From Bacteroidota bacterium (GTDB taxonomy: Bacteria; Bacteroidota; Bacteroidia; Flavobacteriales; Flavobacteriaceae), in contig JAHZIZ010000019.1 in assembly GCA_022601215.1 (NCBI GenBank), forward strand, positions 1 through 8,951: 8,951 nucleotides of DNA, written 5' to 3'. How positions within the stretch are numbered: the stretch's first letter is position 1; each line of letters starts with the position of its first letter. Shown one piece after another: positions 7,066 through 8,951 of the stretch. A program made the position numbers and the translations under genes. The notes beneath the pieces are model-generated. The model was not told the origin of the DNA and made no database searches. It saw only the letters and a list, made by a program, of their open reading frames with translations.

Positions 7066-7087
7066 GGTGAAATAAATGGATACCACT

Positions 7088-7095
7088 TACTTTTA
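7088..7095 (+). promoter_or_regulatory. Candidate -7 element of an internal promoter before the small membrane protein gene
   Basis: TACTTTTA differs from TAnnTTTG only at the last base and lies 22 bases after dyad copy C, the same distance as at the other two promoters. The -33 position reads TGG instead of TTG. The start point would be near 7099, leaving only about 8 bases of leader, which is short but possible. This is the weakest of the three promoters on its own; the shared spacing is the main support. Confidence 0.4.
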
Positions 7096-7106
7096 AATCA
7101 AAAAGA

Positions 7107-7349
7107 ATGAACACAATCTTCTTAATAGGCTTGATGGTTATTTTATGTAGTGTCGTTTCGGTTGTGCTCTTTATTCAGAAACATCGAAAAGAGGTCATTT
7201 CATTTCTTGCTACGATGAAAGAATTAACTTCTTTAATCGAGCAACATAAGTTGCAAATTAGAATTCGTGAAAAGCACCTTAATCGTTATAGTTTTTTGAA
7301 ATACAACCTTAAAGAAGTGCTCAACATACAGATTGATATAAAACTATGA
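7107..7349 (+). CDS. Small single-span membrane protein of the two-component cluster
   Basis: An 80-residue protein not recognised as a named family. Residues 4-23 (IFLIGLMVILCSVVSVVLFI) form one membrane span, followed at once by the basic stretch KHRK, which predicts a cytoplasmic C-terminus. The remaining 55 residues are charged and look helical (FLATMKELTSLIEQHKLQIR), possibly a coiled coil. The gene lies 55 bases after the kinase and its stop overlaps the regulator start by 4 bases (ATGA at 7346-7349), so the two are translationally coupled. Position, overlap and codon use like the neighbours support a real gene. A role in modulating the kinase or tethering the regulator is plausible but unproven. 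The start at 7107 gives the whole membrane span. Confidence 0.75.
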   Translation: MNTIFLIGLMVILCSVVSVVLFIQKHRKEVISFLATMKELTSLIEQHKLQIRIREKHLNRYSFLKYNLKEVLNIQIDIKL

Positions 7350-7996
7350 GTATTAAATTAGCCATCGTAGACGATAATACCTTCTTAATTCATGCGATTA
7401 AAGAGAAACTTTCGTTTTTTGAAGACGTTACTATAAAACACACCAGTTTAAATGGGACTGAACTATTGCAAAAATTGGAAGATAATCACGTTCTTGATAT
7501 TATTCTAATGGATATTGAAATGCCTGTGCTGAATGGAATAGAGACGACATCTATTGTTAAGCAGAAATTTCCTCAGATAAAAATCATTATGCTAACTGCC
7601 TTTGATAATGACGAACATATTTTTAACGCAATTAAGGCAGGTGCGGATGGCTATTTGCTAAAGGAAATTGACCCTCAAGGCCTTTATAATGGTATTAAAG
7701 AGACTTTAAATGGAGGTGCGGCGATGAATCCTTCCATCGCAATGAAAACCCTCAAGCTATTGAGGAATCCTGAAAGTATTAAAAATGAAAAAGATAAGGA
7801 GGAGATCTCTTTGTCTAAGAGAGAGGTGGAGGTGCTAGAACAGTTGAGCAAAGGACTAAGCTATACGGCTATAGCGGATAATTTGTTTTTGTCTCCAAGC
7901 ACTGTGAGGAAGCATATAGAAAATATCTACAAAAAATTACAGGTGCACAGTAAAATAGAAGCTGTTCAGAAAGCCAAAAACCACAATATCATTTAA
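7346..7996 (+). CDS. LuxR/NarL-type response regulator transcription factor
   Basis: A 216-residue cytoplasmic DNA-binding response regulator, presumably phosphorylated by the kinase encoded upstream. The receiver domain (about residues 4-120) shows the acidic pair Asp9-Asp10, the phospho-acceptor Asp56 in ILMDIEMP, Thr84 in MLTAFD and the conserved Lys106 in LLKEID. After a short charged linker, the LuxR-type helix-turn-helix begins at Leu156 (LSKREVEVLEQLSKG) and continues through LSPSTVRKHIENIYKKLQV to about residue 210. All key residues are present and the length is normal for the family. Its ATG at 7346 overlaps the stop of the small membrane protein gene. Regulators of this family bind dyads of about 18-20 bp and often activate from near -42, which fits the three dyads in this window, including one just upstream of its own cluster. 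Confidence 0.95.
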   Translation: MSIKLAIVDDNTFLIHAIKEKLSFFEDVTIKHTSLNGTELLQKLEDNHVLDIILMDIEMPVLNGIETTSIVKQKFPQIKIIMLTAFDNDEHIFNAIKAGADGYLLKEIDPQGLYNGIKETLNGGAAMNPSIAMKTLKLLRNPESIKNEKDKEEISLSKREVEVLEQLSKGLSYTAIADNLFLSPSTVRKHIENIYKKLQVHSKIEAVQKAKNHNII

Positions 7997-8025
7997 AAAT
8001 AAAGTCCCCCTTGATTGGGGGACTT
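7995..8025 (-). terminator. Rho-independent terminator of metK, in the convergent gap
   Basis: AAGTCCCCC (8002-8010) and GGGGGACTT (8017-8025) form a perfect 9-bp stem around a TTGATT loop. Read on the minus strand, the stem is followed by TATTTTTAAAT, a proper T-tract, so it ends metK transcription. On the plus strand it is followed by AGGAGATG, without a T-run, so it should stop the response regulator transcript only weakly if at all. It begins inside the regulator stop codon. Confidence 0.85.
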
Positions 8026-8063
8026 AGGAGATGTTAGACAAATACCTATAGGTTCTTTTATCT

Positions 8064-8951
8064 CTAAATTGAAAAGGCATTTTTTACTTTATCTACGAAA
8101 TCTAATTTTTCCCAGGTAAATAATTCTACCTGCATGGTTTTATCATTTCCATTAGGAAGACTAAAAGTTTTAGTCACTGTTTCGTTAATACGCCCCATGT
8201 GACCATAGGCCGCTGTTTCACTATACATTGGTTGACGTAACTTTAATCGTTCTTCAATAGCCGCAGGACGCATATCAAAAAGAGTAGACACTTTTTGAGC
8301 AATCTCTCCATCGGTTAAATCTACTTTGGCAGTACCATAGGTGTCTACAAAAATCCCCATAGGTTCAACGACGCCAATAGCGTAACTCACTTGTACTAAA
8401 ATTTCATCGCAAACACCTGCTGCCACTAGGTTTTTTGCAATATGTCTAGTTGCATAGGCCGCAGAACGATCCACTTTACTAGGGTCTTTTCCAGAGAAGG
8501 CACCACCACCATGGGCTCCTTTTCCACCATACGTGTCCACGATAATTTTTCTTCCAGTAAGTCCAGTATCTCCGTGAGGACCTCCTATCACAAATTTCCC
8601 CGTTGGGTTAATGTGGTAGGTGATGTCGTCATTAAAAAGCGCCTGAATTTCAGGCTTTAATTGCGATTTGACTCTTGGAATTAAAATATCGATAATGTCG
8701 TTTTTAATTTTCTCAAGCATCTTGGTCTCGTCTGCATCAAAATCATCATGCTGAGTAGATACTACAATGCTGTCAATACGGACAGGCTGATTGTCATCAT
8801 TGTATTCAATAGTTACCTGACTTTTACTATCTGGTCTTAAATAGTCAATAGCTGTTAATTCACGACGTAGGGCCGCTAATTCAACTAAGATTTTATGAGA
8901 AAGGTTTAACGCCAATGGCATATAACTATCTGTTTCTTTTGTAGCATAACC
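8064..8951 (-). CDS. metK: S-adenosylmethionine synthetase, C-terminal part (5' end outside the window)
   Basis: Cytoplasmic enzyme making S-adenosylmethionine from methionine and ATP. The frame stays open to base 8951 (reading GYATKETDSYMPLALNL), so the Met codon at 8919-8921 is internal and about 120 N-terminal residues lie to the right. The 295 visible residues include GGPHGDTGLTGRKIIVDTYG, the loop GGGAFSGKDPSKVDRSAAY that binds the triphosphate and metal ions, and the C-terminal YGHMGR, as expected for the family. The protein ends KVKNAFSI. His and Thr in GGPHGDTG, where the E. coli enzyme has other residues, are usual in Bacteroidota. It converges with the response regulator gene, 67 bases apart, and has its own terminator in that gap. 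It is a housekeeping gene with no evident link to the two-component system. Confidence 0.97.
   Translation of the reverse strand, partial: GYATKETDSYMPLALNLSHKILVELAALRRELTAIDYLRPDSKSQVTIEYNDDNQPVRIDSIVVSTQHDDFDADETKMLEKIKNDIIDILIPRVKSQLKPEIQALFNDDITYHINPTGKFVIGGPHGDTGLTGRKIIVDTYGGKGAHGGGAFSGKDPSKVDRSAAYATRHIAKNLVAAGVCDEILVQVSYAIGVVEPMGIFVDTYGTAKVDLTDGEIAQKVSTLFDMRPAAIEERLKLRQPMYSETAAYGHMGRINETVTKTFSLPNGNDKTMQVELFTWEKLDFVDKVKNAFSI

Noticed and set aside
8044..8053. ACCTATAGGT palindrome next to the metK stop codon
   Set aside because: A 10-bp palindrome is short enough to occur by chance; it does not match the operator dyad and is not near a gene start.
8442..8660. 72-codon plus-strand reading frame within metK
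   Set aside because: It lies entirely antisense to a conserved part of metK and its translation resembles no protein family; it is a shadow frame.

Overview
The window looks like a chromosomal stretch from a member of the Flavobacteriaceae (Bacteroidota). The evidence is an AT-rich genome, leaders without Shine-Dalgarno sequences, -7 elements of the TAnnTTTG type, a GSCFA-family protein, a lipoprotein with an acidic signal right after its lipidated Cys, signal peptides ending before Gln, and a TPR-type histidine kinase paired with a LuxR/NarL-type response regulator. There is no IS element, tRNA, rRNA or CRISPR array. No intergenic gap exceeds about 200 bases.

Layout. At the left edge is the 3' half of alaS (alanyl-tRNA synthetase), followed 48 bases later by a GTG-started GSCFA/SGNH-like protein, probably in the same transcript. 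Next come two separately transcribed genes for exported proteins: a small surface-type lipoprotein (2385-2933) and a 619-residue secreted PQQ-type beta-propeller (3130-4989), which ends at a strong terminator. A two-component cluster follows: a TPR sensor histidine kinase (5102-7051), an 80-residue single-span membrane protein (7107-7349) and a response regulator (7346-7996) overlapping it by 4 bases. On the minus strand, running off the right edge, is the 3' part of metK (S-adenosylmethionine synthetase), which converges on the regulator gene at a terminator oriented for metK.

The main find is regulatory. An 18-bp dyad of the form ATAnGnCAAyTGnCnTAT occurs three times, each in a gene-start region: before the lipoprotein (2307-2324), before the propeller (3057-3074), and as a perfect palindrome (7048-7065) overlapping the kinase stop codon before the small membrane protein and regulator. 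At each place a TAnnTTTG-like -7 element follows after exactly 22 bases, putting the dyad centre near -42, the classic position for an activator touching RNA polymerase. The simplest reading is that the LuxR-type regulator binds these sites, controls its own expression, and switches on the lipoprotein and propeller genes in response to the TPR kinase. The sites, spacing and gene order are read from the sequence; the identity of the binding protein is inference.
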